Of a stretch of DNA of 64,000 nt, positions 11,301 to 21,441 are shown in pieces. Location: assembly GCA_015832175.1 (NCBI GenBank), contig WJXW01000015.1, forward strand, positions 124,001-188,000. The letters run 5' to 3'. The translations under genes and the position numbers were made by a program. The notes beneath the pieces were generated by a model that worked only from the letters and a program-made list of their open reading frames with translations, made no database searches and was not told the origin of the DNA. This DNA comes from Paraphaeosphaeria minitans. Taxonomy: Eukaryota > Ascomycota > Dothideomycetes > Pleosporales > Didymosphaeriaceae. Each line of letters starts with the position of its first letter. Position 1 is the first letter of the stretch.

Positions 11301-12078
11301 CATACACCGCGGAATTGGCAGCAATATTAGAAGGGCTAAAACGCCTGCCGCCGGAGCTAGCGGTACGGAAGATCGCCATATTAGCTAGAAATCAAGCCGC
11401 GCTGCTAGCGATTGGCCATCCACGAAGACAATCAGGACAGGACACGATCGGCCACATTTATGACATCGTGCGCATGCTAGCGGTAAGACAGAACCGAGTG
11501 GAGATGGTATGGATCCCAGCCGGGTGCGACATCGACCTGGGTAAAAAGGCCAAAGCAGAAGCGAAGATAGCTACGAAGGATGGCAGCGCATTCGATACAC
11601 GTCCAAAAGCCAAATCAACAGCGGTGAATGCCGAAATCACGAAACAGAACAAATACAGATCGCTACCAAGCGGGGTCGGGGAGTACTCGAGAAAATTGGA
11701 CGCAGCGCTGCCTGGAAGGCACACGCAAGGGCTGTACGATATGTTGGACCGGCGAGGAGCCAGGGTGCTAGCGCAGCTACGCACAGGGATGGCGCGGCTG
11801 AACGGATATCTGCATCGGGTCGGGGCAGCAGAATCAGATCTATGTGACTGTGGCGCGGCGAGGGAGACAGTCAAGCACTTCCTCTTCCGCTGTTCCAGAT
11901 GGAACGCACAACGTACACAGATGCTACAGCAGGCAGGCGAAAGGTGGGGGAACCTCTCGTTCTCACTGGGGGGTAAGCAATGTCGGATGGAGTAAAATGG
12001 GCGCCGGACATGGAGGCTGTCCGGGCGACTATTCAGTTCGCTATCAGCACAGGGAGATTGGAGATGGATATGACCTAA
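8310..12078 (+). pseudogene. LINE-B ORF2: endonuclease-RT-RNase H polyprotein, frameshifted
   Basis: Starts at ATG 8310, inside the ORF1 stop context. The apurinic-type endonuclease is intact in outline: ALSEPHGW, LAGDFNRHDQLWGG, STIDLMLAS and SDHRAIETRF. RT motifs include the FDVKGAYNGV block, AGLPQGSPLSPILF and AFIDDYSAW (FIDD in place of YVDD). Frameshifts lie near 9871 and 9937 (these two cancel), near 10898, and near 11973 in a G6 run. The RNase H region (about 11160-11580) keeps the family frame and the Glu of YTAELAAI, but the Asp positions carry Ser (11174), Arg (11387) and Lys (11552). The terminal CDCGAARETVKHFLFRC is retained. The reading frame ends with TAA at 12076. Confidence 0.85.
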
Positions 12079-12351
12079 GAGGAACGGCAAGAACGAAAAG
12101 ACAGAGCCTGTGTGGCAGCAAGTTCTGCTTCAATCGCCGGGTCAAGGACAGTGAACACTTAGAGAAAAGGCTCTAAGATGACTTGCGACAAAACTAACAC
12201 ACACACGGTAACAGGCTACTAGCAGCGAAAGTTGGCAGCGCAGGACTAGGGTAATAGTAAGGGCTTGCAGGAGTTCATGGAATATCAGAAGGCGGGGATC
12301 ATGTGATTACTGTACTAGTGCCCTTTAGGCTTAATGCCGGGCGGAATGAAA

Positions 12352-12369
12352 CTCTCTCTCTCTCTCTCT
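12352..12369 (+). repeat. (CT)n tail of LINE-B
   Basis: Nine CT units follow GGCGGAATGAAA at the end of the LINE 3' untranslated region. It corresponds in position to the (AC)n tail of LINE-A. Confidence 0.7.
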
Positions 12370-12410
12370 TAACGATCGTTGCCAGAGCAGGTCTCCCTCC
12401 GACCTCGGAA

Positions 12411-12803
12411 ATGGGTCAAAGAAAAAGGTCCTCAGAAGCTCCAACGTCTTCAGCAGAAGACGCTGCCATTGTTTTGTTGACGACGAATTTTAACAGCAGT
12501 CTCGGAGTACTCCTGCAGCCTCTTCTATCTAAGCTTCAGCGTCACAGCCTCGAAATTCAACGCCAATCCTCCAAAGCAACGCCGTCAAATAGGGAAACGA
12601 GCGCTCAGCGTGGAACTCCGGCGACTGTACCAAGCATCGCATCCGAAGGCCCATCTGAGCTTCCATCTGGACTCCTTGGAGCATTCCTCTTCCGACTGCT
12701 CGTATCGCTCCCTGAGACCCGCAAATTCTTTTCAGCTGCCAAAGATAACGTTATCGCTCAAGTGTTTGAACAGTCCGATTCTAGAATTGAGGTGCTAAAT
12801 TGA
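12411..12803 (+). CDS. Hypothetical 130-residue ORF
   Basis: Begins with ATG at 12411, 41 bp after the LINE tail. The product opens with a basic stretch (MGQRKRSSEAP) and has a Leu-rich segment (SSLGVLLQPLLSKLQRH) and a Ser/Thr-rich centre. I do not recognise a family. It is followed by about 100 bp of very AT-rich sequence (12804-12905). It may be the trimmed remnant of a gene interrupted by the LINE; coding status is doubtful. Confidence 0.25.
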   Translation: MGQRKRSSEAPTSSAEDAAIVLLTTNFNSSLGVLLQPLLSKLQRHSLEIQRQSSKATPSNRETSAQRGTPATVPSIASEGPSELPSGLLGAFLFRLLVSLPETRKFFSAAKDNVIAQVFEQSDSRIEVLN

Positions 12804-12911
12804 CATATCTATACTAGATAAATTAAGAATCTTTTAAGAACTAGTATATAGAAGTAGAACTCTACTAGTAGTAAATTAAAGAATTTAGTTAAGAAATGAA
12901 AAATTCTGTTT

Positions 12912-13007
12912 TTCGCTTCGGCTCCTGCTACTATCGTTGCCTGCAACACCGCCTTCGGTACTTGTCAGGCCGCATGCGCTGCCGTGCTGCTGGCTCCAAT
13001 ACCATAG
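12912..13007 (+). pseudogene. Fragment of small Cys-rich protein family
   Basis: The frame beginning FASAPATIVACNTAFG continues CQAACAAVLLAPIP and stops at TAG 13005. The pattern CNxxxGxCxxxC followed by Leu/Ala/Pro resembles the C-terminus of small Cys-rich fungal proteins annotated as zygote-specific-like. No start codon or upstream exon is found; the 5' side runs into AT-rich sequence. The family match is from memory of the pattern and is weak. Confidence 0.25.
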
Positions 13008-13484
13008 AAGGTACGGGCAAACATTTTTCTAGTTATTTGTTCGCTGATTTTATGAAAGGCTCCACGTTACCGTGACGGTCGAAGGTCGGAGGGTTGGAAG
13101 CGCTATGTCCACTCGCAGGCGCAGCTAGACACCGTGAAAGGAGTGTGATTCGACTTGAATTATACTTTAGAGATCGATTCCCTATCGTTGAAGGGAGCGT
13201 CGAGAAGCTTCTAAAGCGTCGATGTCGAAAGCGCCTCGCGATCGAAGCAGGCAAATAGCAGAATATGTGCACCTAGCGCACCCCAATCAACACCAAAGTC
13301 GCATTGCGAAAAGCGCAATCGTTCAACAAGAGAAGAGCGGCGCCGATGCAAACATGTCATTCTTAGGATCGACCGCGCAACTTCGTGTGCTAATGAACCT
13401 GCACAGCCCCGGGAGATCTTTCCCGAAATTGTTTATAGATCCAGGCCGGAGGCCTGCCTTCCTTTAAACAGCTAGGGTTGCCGC

Positions 13485-14156
13485 ATGTTGCCTTGCCAAT
13501 CTCCCGACGTTGAAAGGTACCAATTGAATATTGCAGAGATGGATGCGAACTATCAGTTATCTCGTCGCTTCTTAGACAACTACCGTGACCCTAGTTTGAA
13601 ACCCCGCGTGCACGCTGAGATCCAGGCCCTGGAGCACTTTCACGTGGGTAGTCTGCAATTCTCCGATGGTGATGCATTCATTGCCTGCAGCAAGCCAGCT
13701 TGCTTCTGTTGCCTACTGTCTTTTCGAGCTCACCCTGGACATTTTGTGGAGCCTACTTCACACCAAAATATCTATCTGAATTGGAGGCCACCTAACCTCG
13801 ATACTCGAATGGCTGTGATCGGAGAGAACCACCAAAGAGATATTCTGAATATTATGACGCAAGAAATTCGAAAAGAAGCTTTCAAGCAGATCAATGAGAA
13901 ACTTCCGCCGCACGCCAGGCATCCTGATTCGTTGACCGGTATCACGGAGTCCGCGAGGGTTAATGAAATGCAGGCAATAGATGGACCTAATTCAGGATCA
14001 AAGTCACCCACGATCGGGGATGGAAACGCCGACAAAGAGTGCGAGGATCAGCAGAACTTGGCTCACGATCCATTCTCCTCGTTATTCGATTGTTTCCTCG
14101 ATGATTCGGACTTGGAGAGAGGAGTACTGTTCCCTATGAGGCATGATGTTGAGTAA
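13485..14156 (+). CDS. OTT_1508-like deaminase, probably missing N-terminal exons
   Basis: A 223-residue ORF with the zinc-deaminase signature: HAE at residues 43-45 and, about 25 residues on, CSKPACFCC, whose Cys73 and Cys76 would complete the zinc site. The downstream motif HPGHFVEPTSHQNIYLNWRPP is typical of the fungal OTT_1508-like branch of the nucleic acid/nucleotide deaminase superfamily. Those proteins are usually longer, so exons upstream are expected. An ORF at 13222-13467 in another frame might hold one, but no convincing splice pair was found. The acidic C-terminus after residue 150 is low-complexity. Substrate is unknown; related bacterial domains are proposed effectors or toxins, while the fungal role is unclear. 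Confidence 0.6.
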   Translation: MLPCQSPDVERYQLNIAEMDANYQLSRRFLDNYRDPSLKPRVHAEIQALEHFHVGSLQFSDGDAFIACSKPACFCCLLSFRAHPGHFVEPTSHQNIYLNWRPPNLDTRMAVIGENHQRDILNIMTQEIRKEAFKQINEKLPPHARHPDSLTGITESARVNEMQAIDGPNSGSKSPTIGDGNADKECEDQQNLAHDPFSSLFDCFLDDSDLERGVLFPMRHDVE

Positions 14157-16595
14157 TTTGTGTCTCCAGCGTTACGTTGATGACGTATGGTTTGGCCCCA
14201 TCGTAAGGGTGTCTTCCTGCCTATGGAATTTCTCTGAGAAATTGATGTTTCATCGTTCATGTGACGGATGATCACGAAGGCTGGTTGATGCGGCACGTAG
14301 CAAAAATTGTAGGTTGCCAACGGGGTGACCAAGAAACCCATCAGTGATTGCGTACGTGCATTGTACCTTTACTGAGCAGTAACGTTAATCGGGATAATTA
14401 TGTCGTTACTTCGTGATGGACAGTGTCGTTAGCTTGCTCGTCGACTTGCTGGTCTGTCCTGCGACAGCTGATGGTGTGTCTACGGCGCCCGACTGACCTC
14501 ATGTTCGCGAAGACCGTGTCAGGCTTCCGAACGAGAATCAAAACCTAGCATGCGAAATTCGAAAACAAGAATTCGAAAACTGGTTTCTGCAATATTTTAA
14601 TCGTGATCACTGTGATACAGGAGCGATGTCTGGGCCCGGAAACCGTAATTGTTACCATCATTTAAGCGCCTGGTCTTGACGGCCTAAAAAGACATAACTT
14701 TAGCACGCCATACAAGCGACCAATGTACGTATAGGATGCAACCCTTGTCGGGCGAGTCTTAATGAGTCGAGACGGCGTAATTGTTACAGTACTGCACGCC
14801 TGGCCAGTCCATCACTCTAGTCGCTCGGCGATGCCTAGTGGTGTCCCCAGGCCTAACGTTAGTGGTTTTGATGATCCTCAATAATGGTAAACAATCAGAC
14901 GGCGAGCCTGCATCAGGAAATGGATGCACCCCGTTCGGGCAATCCGGGCCTCGCTCGCGGTTTCCGCGCTACGCCCGGACAGGTACCTAATTGACCTCGA
15001 TCTCCATCATAAAAGACCTCTCTCCCGCCGTCATTTTCCCTTCCTTTTCTCTCTACTCCCATCCATCCATCCGCACGCTCCCCTGCCATCCCCGCCCACG
15101 CCAACCGCCCCTTGTTTGATAAGGGTTTTTCTCCAAACCTAGTCGCCCACAGACCCAGAGCTGCGTTGATTTCGGCGCCCGACACTCCCTTCGCTGTCGC
15201 TGCTCAGTCGTCTCTGTCCACGTCAACCTCCTGTGACGAGCCGATTCCTCTTGAGACCTCGCACGCGCAGAGGCCCTACTGTCTACGTACCTCGGGACTT
15301 CTACCCGCAATGGATTCACCAGCGAGACGCCTCTATCCCTTTCCTCTAGCCCACCACCTGTCCACCTTGGCTTCGAAACCCGCTACGGTCGAAGGAAGGG
15401 TGGGCCCCCTTTCCATAGCACGGTCTAGAGCCTCGGCGCCTGATGAGCCTTGAGAATCCTGGCCAGCTCCCCTTTCCTCCGCATCGCCGAGACATTAGCG
15501 CTTCTGCACCGCACTGTCATGCGTGCATGACTTAGTGGAAGGCAGATCGCATCGTCTCCATGCCGTCTGCTTCGCTTGGACCGCTCCGCCTCTCGAAACT
15601 GTTCCTTCCGTTGAGGACACTCCGCCAATCCGTTCCAATTTCCCGTGTCACGCTCGGACAGGAACTCTCGGCGATGATGCAGTCGGTCATTTGCACGAAG
15701 CACTAACTTCGTCCCGCGTGGTCTCAGAACGCTCCGCCTCTGACGACCTGTCTACCGTAGGAGTAACGTTGCATTTCAACGCCACTCGTCCATCTGTCCC
15801 GTCCAGGATTCGGAAGCTTCCAGCCACTTCCAGCCGCTGAAGCTGACCCCCTCGCCACCCATTTTGAGCGAACGAAGGCTCCGCCCCTCAGGCCATTGTC
15901 TCAGCTCCGATACACCTATACTGCGCTCAGCTCTCCTCGGTCGAATACCCTGGACCAATACTCCACTCTGTTACCGTGGAACAGCTTCAGGCTCCAGTCC
16001 CTCGGCGGTGTTGCGGCCTTTCACCTGCATAATGCACTCATTTGACACCCCCATTCCACGTCAGCGCTATGGTACCAGTTGCTCGCCACTGCATGAGACA
16101 GACATACGGCGTTGCTGTAACATCATCATGTAACTAGCAAATGCTAGTGCCTAGAGTGCGGCAGCTAATAGCTTGGGTCAATCATCCGACAGCACAAGGC
16201 CGCGTCGGAAAGTATCGCCCATACATGCGTTATCCGACACCGGACCTGTTTGACGGAAGGGGTTGGTTAGGGATCGAAGAAGAAGCTGGCCATCGGTGCT
16301 TCCTTCAGGAATACGGCCCCTGAACCGGTAAATGACGTGGACGACCGGGTTGTAACCATCTGCTAGCTAACCAACAGATGAGCTAGACTTGACTTGATGG
16401 CATGAGACTATCTGCGCTCCTTGGAAGCATTCCCCCACCCTTTCAGGAATTGCTGATACCGACGGTCTTCAAGTTCATTCGTCCTTTCCGCACAGCGCCG
16501 ACGGCACTAGCCGCTGCGCCCCCTACGACCATTTTCGCGATAGGTGTAGCATTCATGCCACCTGTTGCTGCTCGGGGGCCGGCGTCGACGGCGAC
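14157..16595. other. Long region with no confident gene
   Basis: Several ORFs of 60-113 codons occur on both strands (for example 15112-15453, 15523-15840, 16402-16701), but none carries a motif I recognise. At 15000-15110 there is a CT-rich stretch after CATAAAAG, which looks promoter-like. A plausible reading (HLHNALI and surroundings, about 15980-16040) is interrupted by stops. It may hold a decayed gene or a long 5' leader of the SANT gene. Confidence 0.4.
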
Positions 16596-16603
16596 ATATA
16601 AAG
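16596..16603 (+). promoter_or_regulatory. TATA-box-like element of the SANT-domain gene
   Basis: ATATAAAG in a GC-rich context, about 190 bp before the proposed ATG at 16788. A CT/CA-rich stretch follows 20-50 bp later, as expected around a fungal transcription start. Confidence 0.4.
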
Positions 16604-16787
16604 CGGTCGTCCGTTCGGCAAGACAACTACTTCTTCCCCACTCCTCAAGAAGCTACCAATTCGCCACGCTAAGGTGGCCTTCTCGTACCCCTCTCCAGTA
16701 GCTCCACCGGTTTCTACGTTTGTTCCATACGTTCCTCGAGCGTACAAGCCGAAGCCGAAGCCGAAGCCAACACCCAAGGCCAAATCC

Positions 16788-19382
16788 ATGGCCAGAATGG
16801 GGACGGCAGAGCACAGCCGTACAGGAATCGACTGCAGAGATGGTGAGGAACGGTTGCAGGTCGACGATGATGTTGCAATGCTGGATTGGAATGCATCGCA
16901 ATATACTCATCACGAAGCTGCGGACGCTCCAAACTCGGCAGGCTATGGTAATACTTGCTCACTGATCGTTACAAGCCAACAGAATCTGACCCAGGAGTAG
17001 TAGGCGCGTTCCGTGGGGCGTCCGAATTGGAAAACCCAGAGCGCGATCAGTTCGGCGAGCAATCGCTTGACGAAGGACAATTCCATCTGGCTATGATCAG
17101 GTTGCTCAGTGGAACCAGTCGAGGTAAGCATGCAAGTAAATGAGAGTGCCAATGTCGCTGATCAGCGGTAGATTTTCCTCTTGTTGTGGAGGGTGATGCA
17201 GCCGAAGAACGCCATAGTGCTACAGGCGTTGAGCCTAGCAACGTGACTGATAGTCAAGAAGGCGGTCAACCCACGTCCACCGGCAACGAAGAAGACATTG
17301 CTGTACAGCATAGCGATCTCGACACAGATGAAGTGCGCACTTTATCCACGGAGGAGATAGAAAGTGCTCGGCCTAGTGAGTAGTTCTAGTGGAGTTTAGG
17401 GGGAGCCGTATTGACGCATTTTAGACAGCCCACTAGCGCAGGACGAACTGCTCTTCGGCGATGTCGACGTCACAGACAGACCGTCAGCAACACGCAAACG
17501 AACGCACTCAGAGGCGCTGGACGTTATGCCGGAACTAGAGCTGGAAGACACGCGTTCAACGAAGCGGCGAAAGCTGGCTGAGCTGTTGGCAGAGAGTCTT
17601 GGGCGTATTCAAGTGCCCACGCCCAGGTCAACGCCTCTGCAAGTTCCCAGCGGCGGCGATTTCCATTCGAGAACCAGCACTGAGCCTAGTTCTGGGCCGC
17701 TCGACCATGGCAGTAAATGCGATGGTGCTGGAACTCCACGTTCATCTGCAAGCGACCTCCACACAGGCGATGATGTTAGTGATGGCGCACCAAGTCGTAG
17801 TACGGGCGAGGCGCTAATGCATTCCTCGAGAGGACCCGTCTCTCGTTCCGAGGAAATACCAGGCGAACACTATGTCAGCCCGGACTCTGAGAGAATCGGA
17901 GAGAACAGAGAAGGTAGCGGTGGGGAACATGGAGAAAGCCACGACGAATCTAATTGGGACGATGTGCTGTTACCTAGAACTTCCGCAAAAGCCTCTCGAC
18001 GACGTGAACGCAGCAATCGTCCGCTCGAGGGGAAGAGGCACAGTCCACCACGAACTATTCTTGGGCGACGGGGCTCCAGCACGATGCCTAGGGCATCGCG
18101 ACAAATAGCTCCATCAGTAGTAGGGCCAGAAGATGTTGGTAGGAGGAAGAGGCGAAAAGCGGTTAGAAAAACGGGGAACGCCAGACTCGATCTAGCACCT
18201 GCGCCCGAGCCGATGCCCCTATCGGTGACGTCCAGCGGCTCCCTTTCTCGGTGCGGAGCCAGCAATGAGCGTAGTCCCAGTCCACTCGACAGCGGTAGCC
18301 CAATCACCGGTCCCGGGAACCAATTCTCGTCCCTACAAAACCTCGAAAAGGGTGGTGACGACGGCGCACACACTTGCAGGATAGCTGATGAGCTACTACA
18401 ATCCCCAAGGCAATCCGTCACATACATCGAAGGAAGAAAGAGCGATCAAGATATCCTTCCAGGATCAGAGACGCCTGCTGCGTATGGAACAGACAGAGGC
18501 AGTGGTGACGAAGTTGAGGAAGGCCATTTCGGCGAACGCGGTCGTGTCGACGTGTTCGACAGATCTTTGCAGGAAACTGCTCAACAGAGCAAATACAGAG
18601 GCCATCGAAAGGTTAGGAGTCCATCACGGCCCTCTCTCAGATGTTTCCGCAGGACTAGGACGCCTGCGAGCACGTTGCCAAGCATAGTCTCACCTCGAAT
18701 TCACCAACCATCTATGCCCAGAACGGGGAGCGCTTTTCAGACTTGCTCCCCACAGAGACACTCTCCAGAATCGAAAGCGAGTGGCAGCCACAACCGGATG
18801 GGTGCCAAGATGGCCTATCAGATAACTGATCTCACGCATATTCAGGTACCAAAAGGCTCGTCTGTTGTGACAATGAACGTGCGTTGCACCGAGTCGAACC
18901 TGCCTCTCTACCCGATAGCCTTGCATCACGGACTCTTCGGCAGCGAAGGCAAGGTGATCCGCATGACGCAGCTCTCGCCAGATTCATGGATGCTTGTAGG
19001 ATACCGAAGTGAAGATATGGCGCCGAGTGCATGTTCCCGCAAAAACCCAACCTTGCTGAACATTGGCAGAGCAAGCATTTCCCTCGGCGGCAGTGCCAGT
19101 GATGACAACGACGGCTCGAGCGAAAAAGTTGAAGACGAAGTGTGTGAAGACCATGTTGCTCGTACGCGCGCCCTGTGGCTGGAGTCAGACGAGATGCGCT
19201 TACTCTCACTTAAAGATGTGCAGCGCATGAAGTGGGAGGATGTGTTAAAATGCTTCCTAGAGCGGACGCCGGGCGCGGTGAAAGCGCGCTATTACGCTTC
19301 GCGCAAGAAGGACCTCAGGGGGCTCAGCTGGAGCCCCGTCGGCATCCCCCACTACGCGAAGAAGCAATCAAGGCCTTTTTGA
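16788..19382 (+). CDS. SANT/Myb-like DNA-binding protein (4 exons, ~816 residues)
   Basis: Start ATG at 16788 has a good context (AAATCCATGGCC). Introns at 16948-16994 (GTAATA...CAG), 17124-17171 (GTAAGC...TAG with CTGAT) and 17376-17424 (GTGAGT...TAG) restore one frame of 817 codons including the stop. About the first 620 residues are hydrophilic, Ser/Pro/Arg-rich and probably disordered, with a basic patch KRRKLAELLAESLG. A conserved-looking beta-rich stretch (QVPKGSSVVTMNVRC to PDSWMLVGYRSEDM) precedes a C-terminal SANT/Myb-like helix set at about 743-796: ARTRALWLESDEMRLLSL, then KWEDVLKCFLERTPGAVKARYY. The conserved Trp, LLSL and RTPGAVKARY positions fit fungal Myb-like domains. It is likely nuclear; the target is unknown. 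The open frame extends upstream to 16674 through a Lys-Pro repeat, so a longer N-terminus is possible. Confidence 0.65.
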
Positions 19383-19942
19383 AACTCAACAGCAGCATCA
19401 CAGCTGTCGTATTGAAAGGTGTCGAGGAGCATGCTACGGACTCGAGGAATGTGCTGGGGATCGAACCATCTCTGTTGTATTGATGCACGCTCGCGCTGTA
19501 TCTGAAGCCAGTGTTATCATTCCGGCCTCTACTACTGTTACACATACCCCAGAGCTATCAGTGGATTGCCAAGATGGTGTGTCCAACTATGCGATAACCC
19601 AGCGCAGCGGTTGGCGCAACGGTTTCGAGACGTACTTGCAAGGCTCGGATCAACCTATGCATTAGGACAAATACGATGACAACGAGCCTTTTCGTAGACC
19701 GGGTAGTGTGACCTGTCCGGCAAGGAAAACAACCTATTCTGTAGGGCAGCGTTTTGGGTCGATCCCTTGCGAACTGAGAGTGCCGCGCTCTACAAGACGT
19801 ACGAAGAACGCAACGACTTCTTATCGCAATGAAGGATGTTGCTGGGCATGATTCTTTGTCCTCAGCTGACAACGGCGTAGTTAGGAGATAGTGCCATGGG
19901 TCAGCCTACGGCTCCGCCTCAGCGGATTCGCCTACGAAGGAC
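19383..19942. other. Intergenic, no gene seen
   Basis: Short ORFs only. An ATG at 19893 in good context (GCCATGGGTCAG) could begin the possible gene fragment that follows. Confidence 0.4.
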
Positions 19943-20205
19943 TTGCCCGGAAGGAAGGAGATGGGTGAGGAAGACACACTTATCCACATTCCTGGATCAA
20001 AACTCTGCGAATACCTACTGCGGCAGATAGCAAAGAAGAGTAAGCACTGGGCAAGCATGTCTTTGCCAGGGAGATCAAGAAGCGGAAACGGTCGGAAACA
20101 CCTCCGGAAGAGATTAGGGCAGGAGATGAAGCAAGATACGCCAAGGAAGAGGAGAGAGCAGCGAAGCGCGTGGATCATGACATGGATTATCAGGATAAAT
20201 CATGA
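19943..20205 (+). pseudogene. Possible small gene fragment, charged C-terminus
   Basis: One frame gives LPGRKEMGEEDTLIHIPGSK and CEYLLRQIAKKS; from about 20045 another frame continues with KHVFAREIKKRKRSETPPEE, DEARYAKEEERAAKRV and DHDMDYQDK before a TGA at 20203. The two stretches look like parts of one highly charged protein separated by a frameshift or a very short intron-like gap. I do not recognise a family. Confidence 0.3.
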
Positions 20206-20286
20206 ACTAAGAGCTTTTCAGACGAGAATAATATCTATTGTCTATGAAGCAAATCCCTTCGCAGCAACGTACGAGCAGAATTGTGA

Positions 20287-20799
20287 CTATGTTGTCTGCC
20301 TCTCCTGTATCTCCCGGCGTCGTGATGCCCGATGCATCTCCATTTGCTTCGTCGTGCCTCTGCCCTTGATCACCTTTCCAATATCATCTCTGAACCCGTA
20401 CTCCCACACGTGCTCATCTGGATCATCTCGGGGACGGAAATCTGGGGCCATCCGAGGCGGTAAATAAGGATCGGTCGTATACCGCCACTCTTGCTCGATT
20501 GTGCGGCGCACGGCTGGTGTCGATGCTGTCCTGTGTGAATCTTCTTCCTGCAGATGGAGGAGAAAGCTGCTTCGAAGGAGCCAGGGCTTGCCGTAGTCGG
20601 GACACGAATGGAGCTTACAAGGATAAGCCCATACGTGTCCGGGAGGGAGATCGGCATGGGCATCGTCCACCTCATCATCGAATTCAGAGGGAATAGAAGG
20701 GCTGGGTAGTGAGGTCGTCATGCTCTGTTCGCTAGCGTGTCCTATTCGGCGGTGGGGATGGTAGTCTGTTCCGAACGTTAACTCCCAAGGCGGAGCCAA
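20287..20799 (-). CDS. Zinc-finger-like hypothetical protein
   Basis: A single open frame of 170 residues on the minus strand. The centre holds CKLHSCPDYGKPW followed by LLRSSFLLHLQEEDSH, a C-x4-C...H-x6-H arrangement resembling a divergent C2H2 finger with a YGKPW...S-F-H core. The C-terminal part (IEQEWRYTTDPYLPPR, DDPDEHVWEYGFRDD) is rich in acidic and aromatic residues. I have an impression of similar uncharacterised fungal proteins but cannot name a family. No intron is needed. Confidence 0.45.
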   Translation of the reverse strand: MAPPWELTFGTDYHPHRRIGHASEQSMTTSLPSPSIPSEFDDEVDDAHADLPPGHVWAYPCKLHSCPDYGKPWLLRSSFLLHLQEEDSHRTASTPAVRRTIEQEWRYTTDPYLPPRMAPDFRPRDDPDEHVWEYGFRDDIGKVIKGRGTTKQMEMHRASRRREIQERQTT

Positions 20800-21441
20800 A
20801 TGACTTTAAGGAGGGAACTTCGGACAATCATTGATCGTCTATTTTAGGATAGCTTCTAGCCACAGGCTAGTTGGACATTGTTCGATGCGGAGTACGACAG
20901 TGGTATACCGTGGGTAGAAGCATGTTATGGTTGAGTAGCGGTTATGGCGCACAATAAGCCCGGTTTCCATAGCCAAGTGGTGGCCAGGCTGTCCAGGTAA
21001 GGGATCAGAGCGCTTCTGGTATGTTGGACTGCAGAGTTTCACCCGTCAATAGTCCACAGCATTCCCTTGCAGCCTCGCTTACGCAACCTCTTGGGCTCTT
21101 AGGAGAGCAGCTAAGCGGGCTCGCTCGGGCTCGCTCGCTACACCTAGTGGGCACACACAGAACGCACTCAGACAGTGTACAATTAGCTTTGCAAAAATCA
21201 TCGCGGAACGCGCTGCATCTCTCGTGGCAATAATGCGCGAACGGCGCGCTCAAAGAGACGACGCGAACAACGAAAATGATAATCGTGAACTACGGTAACG
21301 TTCACAACCACGCCTGCATATATCTGTACCCGAGCGATTCCCGTCGAGCGGCGCCGCGGGTTGCGTGTACCGGTGCCGAGGATTGGCCGAAAACATTTCA
21401 GTTGGTGTCTGCGGAATCAATAGGTACAGCAGATCCTCGAC
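20800..21441. other. Intergenic, no gene seen
   Basis: No motif-bearing ORF. Two short copies of GGGCTCGCTCG lie near 21120. Confidence 0.45.

Larger units (their letters stand above)
6939..12370 (+). mobile_element. Nearly full-length Tad-like LINE (LINE-B), inactive
   Basis: Two-ORF non-LTR element: gag-like ORF1 (6998-8317), ORF2 with endonuclease, RT, RNase H and Cys/His domains (8310-12078), a 3' untranslated region and a (CT)n tail at 12352-12369. The 5' edge is placed after the RT fragment ending about 6938 and is uncertain. ORF1 is open; ORF2 carries four frameshifts and a degenerate RNase H. Confidence 0.8.

Noticed and set aside
16948..16982. 35-bp intron in the SANT gene
   Set aside because: Too short; the next AG at 16994 gives a 47-bp intron in the same phase.
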